Shown piece after piece: positions 40,801 to 47,552 of a stretch of 64,000 bases of DNA. Numbering within the stretch: position 1 is the first letter of the stretch; each line of letters starts with the position of its first letter. Source of the DNA: Ascaris suum (taxonomy: Eukaryota; Nematoda; Chromadorea; Rhabditida; Ascarididae); the NCBI GenBank assembly GCA_013433145.1, contig CM024179.1, forward strand, positions 124,001 to 188,000. Reading direction: 5' to 3'. Under the pieces are notes generated by a model. It ran no database searches, was not told where the DNA came from, and worked only from the letters and a program-made list of their open reading frames with translations. Both the position numbers and the translations under genes were made by a program.

Positions 40801-43800
40801 ACACTGCCAACTATCTCATGATTCGATCAACACAAAGAACATCAGCGAGTTTTTCAACATCAGCTTTTGACATAAATTTTTAGGAGAAGCCTATAGCAGC
40901 ATAAAGTTTTTTATGGAGTCGTTAGATTAAATGCCCTCGGCGAACCGAATATTGATGGAATGAACTAATCTCAAATCTTTTTCGTTTTGGAAAGAATGCA
41001 GCTTCCAAAGTCAACTGCTGAAAATTCACAAGTTTCACCTCAAACAGATTAACGAATGATTATCCTCGCGTTTATGAACATTTTATTTGTTTGGCGCTGC
41101 ATTACCCTGTCGTTTTATATGTTTGTTCTCTGGCCTTTTAGATTCTAACCTTCTAGATTTTCGCATAGTTTCACTCGTCCTACTTTCAAAAACTCCAGTG
41201 CACTTCGTTCGCCTTCCACTCAATAAAGTTTGGCTCGTTTCGCGTACTACAACTTAAAGCTTTGAGCCAGCCCACGTTGCCCGCTTTAAAAGATATTTTG
41301 ACTTCCTTCGCTCCCTGCAGTTAGAAAATTTTCAACTCGCCTTGCCTTTATGAAATTCGACTTTTTTCGCCCCCTTAAAGAAACTTGCAGCTGCCTCCAT
41401 AAAACTTGAAAAGGTTTCACTTTGAATCGTACATCTTGCCTTTACAAGTACTAAGCTCATGCGGTGAACTGAAACTAAATATTCAATAGCTACAAGCACG
41501 ATTATACTGCTTGTCCCCACAGGCCAGGGTAAAATGTCCGGCACGTGTCAGATGGTGTAAAAAAACTTTTCCATGGCAGACATACGAATATAATTCTGAG
41601 TACTCCTCAGCGATACGCACATTTTTCGAGGAAAATTTTCAAAGCTTCCAAAAGAGCTATGCGCTCAATGAATGCGGCTTGCACTCGATATTAAGCTAGC
41701 TTTCATTCATCTCTCACCTTTCTTCGTAGATTGTGCATTTCTGAAAACTTGGGTACCCGCATATGGAAGTGAGAAATCAAGCTGATCTTGGCAGCTGTCT
41801 TTGATAACCAGACGCCAACAAATCAGTACTGTCAGGCATTTTTGGGAGCCAGAGATCAGCATGTGGAGGCTCCCGATTGCTTCAACTTCTGTTGGAGTTT
41901 CGCAGTTGAAAAGGGTAAACCTTATCCTTTCCTTTTCCGACACCGGTTATGAATGCCGATCGGAAACCAGTCGCGAGCAGTTGGATCTTTTTTCCCCCAT
42001 TCTCCGTAAGAGTGCTGCTCGGATAGTTACCTTTATATGGCTCTCAGTTAGTCCGATTCAGTTTTCAGAGGAAGGACGCTTCAAAGCAAGCTGCTTTTCA
42101 ATCAAATCACAGAAAGTTATACTCATCTGTTTTGTTTTCATCAATTTTTAATCTATAATTTCAGCAAAAAATCTGCTGCTGCCAAAGCAGCCATCTGCTT
42201 GGTAATACAGCACATTTTCTTGGTTGTTTTTCCCCAAATATGCACAAGTAACGTGGCAAGAAGTCGATTTGTATGGGTGGAGAAAACAATTACAAAAGCG
42301 AATCAAGTTCACGCACGTGATGCAATAATACCACCTAACTTTCCGATCCAACTGCTAGCTTCCCTGCTCCACCTTAGGCGATCTATCTCGATCGATAAGA
42401 TCGGCCGCTACTGATCTTCTTTTTAGCATATGCCCTGTAAGAAAATGTTAGTCTGGAGGCCTTGGCGTCCATAAGTTTGTTATAAAGTAATTCATTAGGC
42501 TCTTCGCAGAATGCTAAAGAACTCCACACTCAGAAGACATTTCGTCGGCTATCCTATTTCTGTGTACGTTGCAGTCTACTTGTTCTGTAAGCCCTATCCT
42601 TGCGCATCGCTGCCATTCGCACTGCTACTACTACTCTCGTGGCCTACCAGGCGGAATTGAAAGCTCAATTAGTAAAAAACCTCAGCGGTCTTCCAAAGTG
42701 CTCAAATTCTAAAATGTATGCCTTCTTGGATGACGTCTTTCAAAATATAGCATCCTAATGGGATATAGTCGAAATATATGTTTTGCAAATCACAGGCGTC
42801 ACATTCAACACAACCACTTGCACTGTCACATAATGCAAGTAAATTTTAACCTAAACAACCTGCACATGCGCTTCCTACAACTGGCCGGAAGTTGCCACAG
42901 TGGTAAATTCTATTTTACGGTTGATCTTCATCAACGTCCTGCCATATGAAAGAGTTCGATGAGCATGTTGAGGAGTTGTGGAGCATCATGTGCAACAGAG
43001 ATGTACTTACTTACAACTTAGTGAATCGTATAACTTAGTGCCTCTTAAATTCTTTTATTAGGCAAAAACATAAATAAACTGCATGCCAAGATCCTTCATC
43101 TCTCGTCACAGCTACAACTGAATCAGGGGTGATAGTGACAAGTGACGGCGAGTATGCCATTATAAGTTCGTATTCATTCAGCTTCCCACCGCATACTTCT
43201 TTCGGTTCGTCTTGCAGGTAACGAATATACAATATAGTCTTATAGGTTTTATAGATAAAAGTAAGCGACCTACATGAATCGAGCATACGGAATTCGAAAT
43301 CCTCCGAGAGATCATGCAGGATGTAGGCGACAGCCGTCTGCTCACTATAGTAGGCAGCACCAAGTTTGCCTCTATGATAGTAGATCGATAAAACAGTCGC
43401 AGTGATGAAGTCATCTCTATCCATGCCTGCAAAACGGTGCGCTCAACTTATTATGCAATAACGCAGCAGAAAATTAGAATGCCGCATATTCCACCCCCCC
43501 CCCCCCTCAAAACCAGCCTCTTCCTGAAGTCCACGAACAGCATGCATCACAGGCAACATTTCAATTACAATAACCAGCATAACGGCGATTTCGAGAACGA
43601 GTGAAGGAAGGGAAGGAGAATGGTGAGCGTGCTGGTTTCTGAAAGCAGAACGAGATCAGGTCAGCCTGTGCACATTTAAAGCACATCTAAATAGTAAGGA
43701 AGGAAGCTAAACAAGGGTCTAAATAAAAAAGGAAACCAAGGAAGCGAGTATAAGCTTCTGTTACAAAAGGTAGGAACTAAAAAAAACAAGAACCTCTCCT

Positions 43801-43852
43801 TCCACTTCACCTTCCCCTCACCTGACTGCAGAATCTTGTTGTCTAGCGACAT
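12091..43852 (-). CDS. msh-5: MSH5, meiosis-specific MutS homologue (21-exon model)
   Basis: In other animals MSH5 pairs with MSH4 as MutS-gamma, a sliding clamp that stabilises recombination intermediates and promotes meiotic crossovers in the nucleus; it does not repair mismatches. Seen here in order: an N-terminal segment with GKLGAAYY, core motifs VRAFGALLKYLD, FSALCIFQKQAHPS, REGISLFRMCNRC and NRLNAVEFF, clamp VVYIPMLGYLL, Walker A GPNASGKS, SFVPAEHAIIGPIDRIVTR, Walker B LIILDEFGKGT, and DCSFAAYTAAQVGLP. Exons: 43822-43852, 43274-43426, 43070-43210, 39837-40052, 37070-37182, 36658-36767, 35581-35751, 33794-33932, 31783-31845, 30243-30384, 27069-27141, 25442-25464, 24890-25109, 22510-22725, 21722-21797, 20173-20322, 17779-17853, 17595-17717, 14424-14561, 13640-13772, 12091-12317. 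All phases agree; the total is 911 codons including the stop, against about 830 residues in mammals (from memory). Least certain are the start ATG, exons 12 and 18, and the donors of exons 3 and 10. No frameshift or internal stop was seen. Confidence 0.9.
13640..13772 (-). CDS. msh-5: MSH5 exon 20
   Basis: The acceptor is CATTGAG|GTG and the donor TGCAAAG|GTTTGT. It encodes VRLKNGLSIDPAILCDDDED and KSIKESFLRWNFDD, aligning with IRSGKPIKPV and VDKFMKLDLED of human MSH5. Confidence 0.85.
14424..14561 (-). CDS. msh-5: MSH5 exon 19, dimerisation region
   Basis: Acceptor CGCTTTCAG|ACG, donor GCTGAT|GTGAGT. It encodes TMEVISRGERLEYRYELVDG and DCSFAAYTAAQVGLP, which correspond to LTMET, FFYQVCEGV and SHTAAQAGLP of human MSH5 and to LVDCSFA of nematode homologues. 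Confidence 0.95.
17595..17717 (-). CDS. msh-5: MSH5 exon 18, ATPase (end uncertain)
   Basis: It starts after CAGATAG and encodes ESCDITTVLLDRFVVHPQS, then CAVGSRNIRALP, equivalent to the helix and CPHIF-x-SHFHALP strand of MSH5. The classical H of the H-motif region is not preserved. The donor could be GACGGG|GTTTTT (17595) or CTTCCG|GTGTTG (17619), and about 12 residues expected before TMEV may lie in an unseen exon of the following 3.0-kb intron. Confidence 0.6.
17779..17853 (-). CDS. msh-5: MSH5 exon 17, Walker B
   Basis: Acceptor GTTTTCAG, donor ATGACC|GTGAGT. It encodes LRRGTCNSLIILDEFGKGTM. DEFGKGT is the MSH5 form of the MutS DE-GRGT motif, with the catalytic Asp-Glu intact. The next intron is only 61 nt. 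Confidence 0.96.
20173..20322 (-). CDS. msh-5: MSH5 exon 16, ATPase core
   Basis: Acceptor CACTACAG, donor CTCAG|GTATGC. It encodes VVYMAHIGSFVPAEHAIIGP, IDRIVTRTYSADKVLDGMST and FAKDLAQ. GSFVPA and the ST-F segment (signature/ABC-type loop) are conserved in MutS ATPases. Confidence 0.96.
21722..21797 (-). CDS. msh-5: MSH5 exon 15, Walker A
   Basis: Acceptor TGTTTCAG, donor AAGCAG|GTATTT. It encodes KVKVLSGPNASGKSVYLKQ. The P-loop GPNASGKS has the Ser-Gly-Lys-Ser form typical of MSH5 rather than GPNMGGKS of mismatch-repair MutS proteins. The Lys and Ser that bind ATP-Mg are present. Confidence 0.96.
22303..22344. repeat. 21-bp tandem duplication in MSH5 intron 14
   Basis: TTTTAATGAATTACCATC occurs twice, 21 bases apart, and the shorter ACCATCCCCTTT follows nearby. 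Confidence 0.85.
22510..22725 (-). CDS. msh-5: MSH5 exon 14, lever to ATPase
   Basis: Acceptor CATTGCAG, donor ATCAG|GTGATT. It encodes DCVISLAQAAREYNWCRPQL and then SSRHPISELL, the MutS lever-to-ATPase transition (DVLLALASAARDYGYSRP and GRHPLMEL in human MSH5). Confidence 0.93.
23348..23370 (-). other. Intronic G-quadruplex-type motif in MSH5 pre-mRNA
   Basis: On the minus strand the sequence is G4, CT, G6, AC, G9, enough for four G-tracts. It lies in MSH5 intron 13, so the transcript itself carries the G runs. Confidence 0.7.
24106..24132 (+). other. Plus-strand G-rich tract in MSH5 intron 13
   Basis: GGGAGGTGGGGCGGAGGGGA and the adjoining GGGG give four G-tracts on the strand opposite to the transcript. 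Confidence 0.6.
24890..25109 (-). CDS. msh-5: MSH5 exon 13, clamp domain
   Basis: Acceptor GAGTTACAG, donor CTCAG|GTATCG. It encodes CSVVYIPMLGYLLVLGTEV, VRHMKNARMRALDASIGDIK and MEIYDIETTAML, aligning with the VIYIPLIGFLL and [20 protein letters not shown] motifs of MSH5. The following 2.2-kb intron has G-rich tracts on both strands. Confidence 0.93.
25442..25464 (-). CDS. msh-5: MSH5 exon 12 (tentative 23-nt microexon)
   Basis: Acceptor TTTTCAAG|GTC, donor TTTTCG|GTAAGC, encoding roughly STVNVVF. I include it because its phases fit both neighbours. Homologues have about 15 more residues here (before the IYIP strand), so another exon may be missing or this one may be wrong. Confidence 0.35.
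25739..25824. repeat. (TA)43 microsatellite
   Basis: An uninterrupted TA tract in MSH5 intron 11. Tyr-Ile repeat reading frames across it are artefacts of the dinucleotide. Confidence 0.98.
26483..26539. other. Strong hairpin in MSH5 intron 11
   Basis: CGCTGAAAATGC (26503-26514), a 5-base loop and GCATTTTCAGCG (26520-26531) form a perfect 12-bp stem. An outer arm CGATCAA (26483-26489) can pair with TTGATCG (26533-26539). No flanking structure typical of a miRNA precursor is evident. Confidence 0.75.
27069..27141 (-). CDS. msh-5: MSH5 exon 11
   Basis: The acceptor is TTTCTTTCAG and the donor GAGTAC|GTAACT. It encodes KDTYSKLPITLAAVATEEAK followed by LMST, aligning with [21 protein letters not shown]. 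The next intron (25,465-27,068) contains the (TA)43 tract and a strong hairpin. Confidence 0.7.
30243..30384 (-). CDS. msh-5: MSH5 exon 10
   Basis: The acceptor is CTCTTGCAG|ACT. It encodes TCRSAIEISEYIKLRELKFD, then DEDVVRLAAVIAEIV, aligning with ACRSLPQSIQLFRDIAQEF and DDLHHIASLIGKVVDFE. The donor is uncertain: AAGCA|GTTTTT (30243) fits the phase of exon 11, while GAAATT|GTAATT (30256) looks similar but would need another small exon. A 3.1-kb intron follows. Confidence 0.75.
30482..30712 (+). CDS. FLYWCH-like ORF inside MSH5 intron 9
   Basis: The 76-codon ATG-to-stop ORF is antisense to MSH5. Its middle, FVDEDGFQLLLYGRVDLRGR then RYFPTREGHQAHFITREKYE, resembles the spacing of a FLYWCH zinc finger (aromatic-Gly, Leu-Tyr, Arg-Tyr-aromatic, His-x-Ala, Ile-Thr), but the two zinc-binding cysteines are not visible. 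FLYWCH domains occur in Mutator-like transposases and in nematode regulators, so a transposon relic is one option. Chance is another. Confidence 0.22.
   Translation: MNAHLAGNFTSPTPSKSHLVFVDEDGFQLLLYGRVDLRGRRYFPTREGHQAHFITREKYEGPIKTMITAVCWEQQT
31783..31845 (-). CDS. msh-5: MSH5 exon 9
   Basis: It encodes GILKRAQGGQLTVNDWRKLY, aligning with [20 protein letters not shown]. The acceptor is TACTTTAAG|GG and the donor TATTTG|GTTAGC. The following 1.4-kb intron holds an opposite-strand FLYWCH-like ORF. Confidence 0.85.
33794..33932 (-). CDS. msh-5: MSH5 exon 8, core/lever domain
   Basis: The acceptor is ATTTTCAG and the donor CCTAAG|GTTAAC. It encodes RWFERPTMDCDVLKNRLNAV and then EFFVQECNLDAA, matching the [23 protein letters not shown] stretch of MSH5. 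A 1.9-kb intron follows; nothing is assigned in it apart from purine-rich and A-rich tracts. Confidence 0.92.
35482..35535. repeat. 27-bp tandem duplication in MSH5 intron 7
   Basis: Two adjacent copies of AAAACGACTATGGCTACC plus ATCAGCACT; the second copy differs at two or three positions. Confidence 0.9.
35581..35751 (-). CDS. msh-5: MSH5 exon 7, core domain
   Basis: The acceptor is TTTCTTTCAG and the donor CTTCTTAG|GTGGGC. It encodes ETTFSALCIFQKQAHPS and then GREGISLFRMCNRC, aligning with DTYSVLQIFKSESHPS and KEGLSLFGILNRC. It joins in phase with exons 6 and 8. The following intron (1.6 kb) contains a 27-bp duplication. Confidence 0.92.
36151..36481. repeat. 35-bp perfect minisatellite, 9 copies plus a 16-bp partial
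   Basis: Nine consecutive units starting with CACTCTGGATAGCTC are identical, followed by the first 16 bases of a tenth. It lies in MSH5 intron 6, between exons 6 and 7. The minus-strand frame next to it is open and superficially coding-like, but the true exon for that protein segment is 36,658-36,767. Perfect identity suggests recent expansion or active homogenisation, so copy number is probably variable. Confidence 0.97.
36658..36767 (-). CDS. msh-5: MSH5 exon 6, core domain
   Basis: The acceptor is GGTGCAG and the donor ACCAT|GTATCT. It encodes VRAFGALLKYLD, then LGVEFEDYNVKTPIIRIKTF, one of the clearest MSH5 matches in the window (human VRALGGLLKFL then [20 protein letters not shown]). 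The next intron, 35,752-36,657, contains the 35-bp minisatellite. Confidence 0.92.
37070..37182 (-). CDS. msh-5: MSH5 exon 5, core domain
   Basis: It follows TTTGCAG and joins in phase to exon 4, giving VAYDFDGAKRRIAALFESI, equivalent to VDFGLEISKQRLLSG of human MSH5. It ends at TGCATG|GTTAAC in phase 0, directly before the VRAFGALLKYLD exon. Confidence 0.8.
39837..40052 (-). CDS. msh-5: MSH5 exon 4 with acidic/polar insert
   Basis: The acceptor is CTTTTAG|GT and the strong donor TATG|GTAAGT. The first two thirds encode a polar low-complexity stretch rich in S, G, N, K, D and E (for example KRGGNKEECKSDEEDD). The end, LCALHLMPEVAYG, matches the IIFLPSVDFG segment of MSH5. The insert is probably a disordered loop between two connector strands. 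A 2.7-kb intron follows with nothing assigned in it. Confidence 0.8.
43070..43210 (-). CDS. msh-5: MSH5 exon 3, connector domain
   Basis: It encodes SPSLVTITPDSVVAVTRDEG, aligning with the INPQSVVTSAKQDE stretch of human MSH5. The acceptor CTGCAAG|AC gives a 63-nt intron divisible by three and without a stop, so retaining that intron also leaves the frame open. The donor is chosen to match the phase of exon 4 (TTTAT|GTTTTT at 43070); a donor at 43080 is also visible but out of phase. The next intron is 3.0 kb and holds no gene I can support. Confidence 0.7.
43274..43426 (-). CDS. msh-5: MSH5 exon 2, connector domain start
   Basis: The acceptor is TTTTGCAG and the donor TCAT|GTAGGT. It encodes LSIYYHRGKLGAAYYSEQ, which matches the first conserved strand pair of MSH5 (GYLGIAYYD in human, from memory). 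MSH5 lacks the mismatch-binding domain I, so homology is expected to begin at this point. The intron that follows is only 63 nt. Confidence 0.85.
43494..43506. repeat. C13 tract in MSH5 intron 1
   Basis: An uninterrupted run of 13 C close to the 5' end of MSH5; the transcript carries G13. Confidence 0.9.
43822..43852 (-). CDS. msh-5: MSH5 exon 1 (proposed start)
   Basis: The proposed ATG is at 43850-43852 and the strong donor is CAGTCAG|GTGAGG, phase 1. The frame stays open upstream to a TAA just beyond 43912 but has no other ATG, so this start is the simplest choice; an unseen upstream exon is possible. The 395-nt intron that follows carries a run of 13 C. Confidence 0.5.
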
Positions 43853-44062
43853 GCACCACTCTATCGCCTCTCCGCATCCTCTACGCACGCCGCAATCTGC
43901 ATCAGCAGACAACGACGGTTAAAGCGACAAGAATTGACAGGATCCTGTTTTCTTAAAAAAACGCTTTCCTGCGTGAATTTTGGTGTTAATGTGTACAGGT
44001 GTACATGTGTTTCAACAATGTACAGGTGTTAATGTGAAGGTAAAGATGAAACGAAATGTTCA

Positions 44063-44257
44063 TTAATATGGCATGGCCACTAACGAGTTCGCCATAGCCG
44101 ATTCTACTTTCAAAATTACATTCGAAGACGATAGTGACGTGATGCCTTCTATTGAAGCTCGAATAATAGTTTTTGCGCATGTCACCATTGAAGTTGCCAT
44201 CTTTACAAACGCTACCATATCTCCTTGTGCTACAATATTCTCTAAAAGTGATGACAT
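44063..44257 (-). CDS. Short ORF upstream of MSH5, unknown
   Basis: The 64-codon ATG-to-stop ORF reads MSSLLENIVAQGDMVAFVKM and continues Ala/Ser/Val-rich (ESAMANSLVAMPY at the end). The opposite strand is also open over the same stretch. It sits between the MSH5 start and the reverse transcriptase relic. No family or splice context is recognised. Confidence 0.18.
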   Translation of the reverse strand: MSSLLENIVAQGDMVAFVKMATSMVTCAKTIIRASIEGITSLSSSNVILKVESAMANSLVAMPY

Positions 44258-44345
44258 TTTTCTGTTTATCTACTAAAAGTTAGTCTCTGATGGTGTAGAC
44301 TATTCTTTCTGTTTTTTTTTTCGAGCCGTTTCTCAGAACGTCTTC

Positions 44346-44795
44346 GATTCCTTTCGCTTGGAAGACTGTAGAGATCACTCCATTGCTCAAGAAGCCGAAG
44401 GTCTTGAAGGTGGTCGTTAAAGGGTCTGCTTTACAGTCATGTCCTTCGAAGCAGTTTATTCAGCGTGGAGCAGTTTGGCTGGTGTAAGGAAACTTAACAG
44501 TTCCTCAGCTGTTGAGATGGGGTGACTGGATTTTGGCAATGAATGGTCGAACTCGAACTAACGTTGTATGTGTTGATTATGCCAAGGTACTGGACACCGT
44601 GAGTTGTGAAAACTTTTTTAAAGCTGTCTTCTTAAAGCATATTGAGGAAGTTTGCGAATTACACCAGGTACTTTCTGAGTAGCCGAACTTCCGAACTAAA
44701 GTGGACGAATCCCTTCTCTAGTGATGTGGTATCCTTAGTGGCATTCCACAGGGTTGCATATTACACCTTCTCTCTCTCCGTCTCTCCTGTGCGCG
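44346..44795 (+). mobile_element. Non-LTR retrotransposon reverse transcriptase relic
   Basis: Reading across frames gives AWKTVEITPLLKKP, DWILAMNGRTRTNVVCVDYA followed by KVLDTVS, YFLSSRTSELKW, and SGIPQGCILHLLS. These correspond in order to the AWK-x-x-x-TPI-x-KK, DWI-to-DYAKAFDTVSH, YLSSRT and SG-PQGSVLGPLL motifs of CR1/Jockey-like LINE reverse transcriptases. Stops and frame changes break it, the YADD active site is absent, and neither end of the element is recognisable. It lies about 0.5 kb upstream of the MSH5 start, on the opposite strand. Confidence 0.7.
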
Positions 44796-46718
44796 TGCGC
44801 TTGTGGCTAAGTGCGTCGACCCCAAGTCAACATACCACGCTCGCGTATGAAAACACACCATGTGCCAACAAGGTGACATACCAGTACGCGAATTAAACGA
44901 AACAGTTTTACGTTCAAAAAAACAAAGGTTTGCGCATCGTAGGTGGTCATTTCATCAAACGTCATTTTGGAGTAATGCGCGCGCATGCGGAGACCAAATA
45001 TCTGCCTTACGCAATTGCGAACCAAAAACATGCAACTTCAAACCAAAAACCCGAGGGCCAGGGCCCGTGTTATGGGATCCAGTTGTCTGGTTATCGTTTG
45101 TTTTTTTTAAACATGCACAGTATGGCTATGAGATTTATGGAATATAAACCCGCTTAGGCTGAGCACACAACTCTACCAGCAGATGTCGATCGGGAAGGCC
45201 GTAAACCCAACGCCCGGACTACGGCTGAGGCTGAAAGTTTTCGTTTTGCTGATTGCGTCATACATATTTCATTTCAGTTCTCTCCGTTCCATTTTTTTCT
45301 CTAAAGTGGCTCAGTGAAAGTGCTAATAGTGCGGATAATGCAAGAGAAACGTGGGAGGAGGGGGGGTGGTGGGGAACGGTTACAAACAATACAGATAGCT
45401 TACAATACGTGGGTATATCGATACGATAGCGTTCAGTCATTGCCCCAAATACTGATAGCTTACTGGTAATGCGCAAGTAGAAAGCATCAAAACATGTAAA
45501 TGCTGGTGGCACTAAACTGAAACACTTTGTTTCAATAATCTAGGAGAGCAATTCCACTAATTTCACTCGTAAAGAACGTTTTTGAAGAGCTCTAATTTTG
45601 TCAATAAAATGGTTGAAAACATGCTCAAAAATGAAAACATATATATCGATTTGAATTTGAAATAGCGCATTAATTTCGACTTCTCTTAGGTAATTCATTT
45701 TTATCTTCAAGTAGTTCCTTTTTCTCTCACAAGTTGATTTGCGGAAATTCCATCTTCAGCGATGTTTACGTATTTGTTCATTTTAAGCATGCGAAACGCA
45801 CCGAATTGCTTCCTTATCATCGGATCTCGCGAGAAATTATATTTACAAATGTTTATTAAATCCGTGAATGTAATATGGCGTTCACCGCATAAGTTCATAT
45901 AATCTTATTCAACGAACTTCCTTACTATTCATTTTCACTCGCATCATAAATAAGATTGTCAAAACCCGTGACTTCAGCTGCAAATCAAACAACTACTGGA
46001 TCATAGACCGTAAAGAAAGGTTTGTTTTGCTCTATGGTGTCACTGCAATACGTTTGAGGAATCTATGGTGCAATGATTTGTGCGGATTATATAATCATTA
46101 CCATGGGCCCCCTCGCTGGAAGAGGCAAACCAAACGATCGCTACATACTGATTTCAGCCACGGATGACATTTTGGGCTATAATGCTTAAAATTTGAGCAG
46201 AAATTTTGAAAGAGTCGTACGAAATTTAAGCATTTGTATATTGTTATCTTCTTCAGTTATTTCTAGCCTGAGTTTTGGTTAATTTCTCATCGAGGCCTAT
46301 GGAGACTGCTTTGCTCTTGCTTACTTTGCAAGTTGGGATTGGCTTTTACTGTAAGCTTTTTCCCTTTTGCTCCCTCCCCCTCCCGCTCTCTCCAACTTGT
46401 CTTGGAAGTGGTTCGATGGATGACATGCGTACTAGTTCAGATATAACCTCAGAGTTATTAATCCCAAAGATTTTAGGGAAAATTCATCAGAGGAGTGAGT
46501 TCATCGAGAGTACTGGAGACATTTTCTCACAGTTTAGCTAAGCTACAAAAAATAATGCGGCGTTTCAAATATATGAAAGAAACAAAATTTCATGTTTCAT
46601 GATGGGATGAATGGATTTGTTGAGAAGTAAGAAAGATTTTTTTTCGAAGGAGAGTGAGGATAGAAGTTACTGAGCAAGGTCATGCAGAGGTCATACCGTA
46701 AATGAATAGTCACAGCTT
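44796..46718. other. Unassigned interval downstream of the HECT relic
   Basis: There are pyrimidine-rich sequence at 44.77-44.80 kb, a G-rich tract and short ORFs without recognisable motifs. I see no gene. Confidence 0.5.
45352..45375 (+). other. G-rich tract
   Basis: GGGAGGAGGGGGGGTGGTGG plus GG forms a plus-strand quadruplex-type motif in the interval between the reverse transcriptase relic and the HECT relic. Confidence 0.55.
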
Positions 46719-46985
46719 TTATCTGCGATCGAGAATGCGGCCACTGAGTACTGTCAGAGTTCGTTGTATCTCCCTACAGAGCTTTTCTTCTACAACCCCT
46801 TGGACGAAGAACACACGATGTTTGCATGATGCGTGAACCCTTGCGGAGGTGCGATGTCTTTACACCACGGACCGTCATTACTGCGAGGTTTCGCAGTTCA
46901 CTGGATGAGAAGGATCCTGAGGAAAGAGGGGATGTAGGTGGCCGAAGGCATATCTCCGCCAATAAATTTTTCACACCCATAGCCA
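46719..46985 (-). pseudogene. HECT relic block 5 (C-lobe, frameshifted)
   Basis: One frame carries SELRNLAVMTVRGVKTS and RIMQTSCVLR (C-lobe, around the catalytic Thr-Cys). Another frame then gives SSSKGVVEEKLCREIQ and a stop, equivalent to the terminal YSS-x-E-x-M-x-EKL stretch. Residues corresponding to the LPxY linker are missing, so a short deletion with frame change is inferred. Whether the catalytic Cys is kept is unclear because the alignment gives Thr-Ser-Cys. Confidence 0.55.
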
Positions 46986-47441
46986 AGGTAGGTGGGAGGA
47001 CATAATTTGTCCTCAGATAAGATATAAAAAAGTATATAGATAAAAATATATTATGATTTCTCTGTTATGTTTATCGCCATAAGCTTGTAATCTCAGATGC
47101 GGTACACTAATGTTACGACTTCGCCGGGCAGTGGATTTCGTCGTGCAAGTGACGGATATTTCAATAGGTGACAGAAATGCATGGGCATCTTGCAGCGCTG
47201 AATACAGCTCTAATACCGGATATAAGGTCCTGTAAATATGGTGGATTAGAAGGCATAAAACGCTTTCAGGTTTATACTATTGCTTCTAGTCCATTCAACG
47301 TAGGAGCTTGTTGATGTAGACAAATGTAAGCAGGTAATTCTTCATTTGAAAAGCATAAACGATTTCGCATTCGTTGCCTCGTTTTCCGCAGCTTTTTTTT
47401 TTAAAGATGCTGAAGCATTTTGTGAATATAATAAGGAAGTG

Positions 47442-47552
<111 letters not shown>

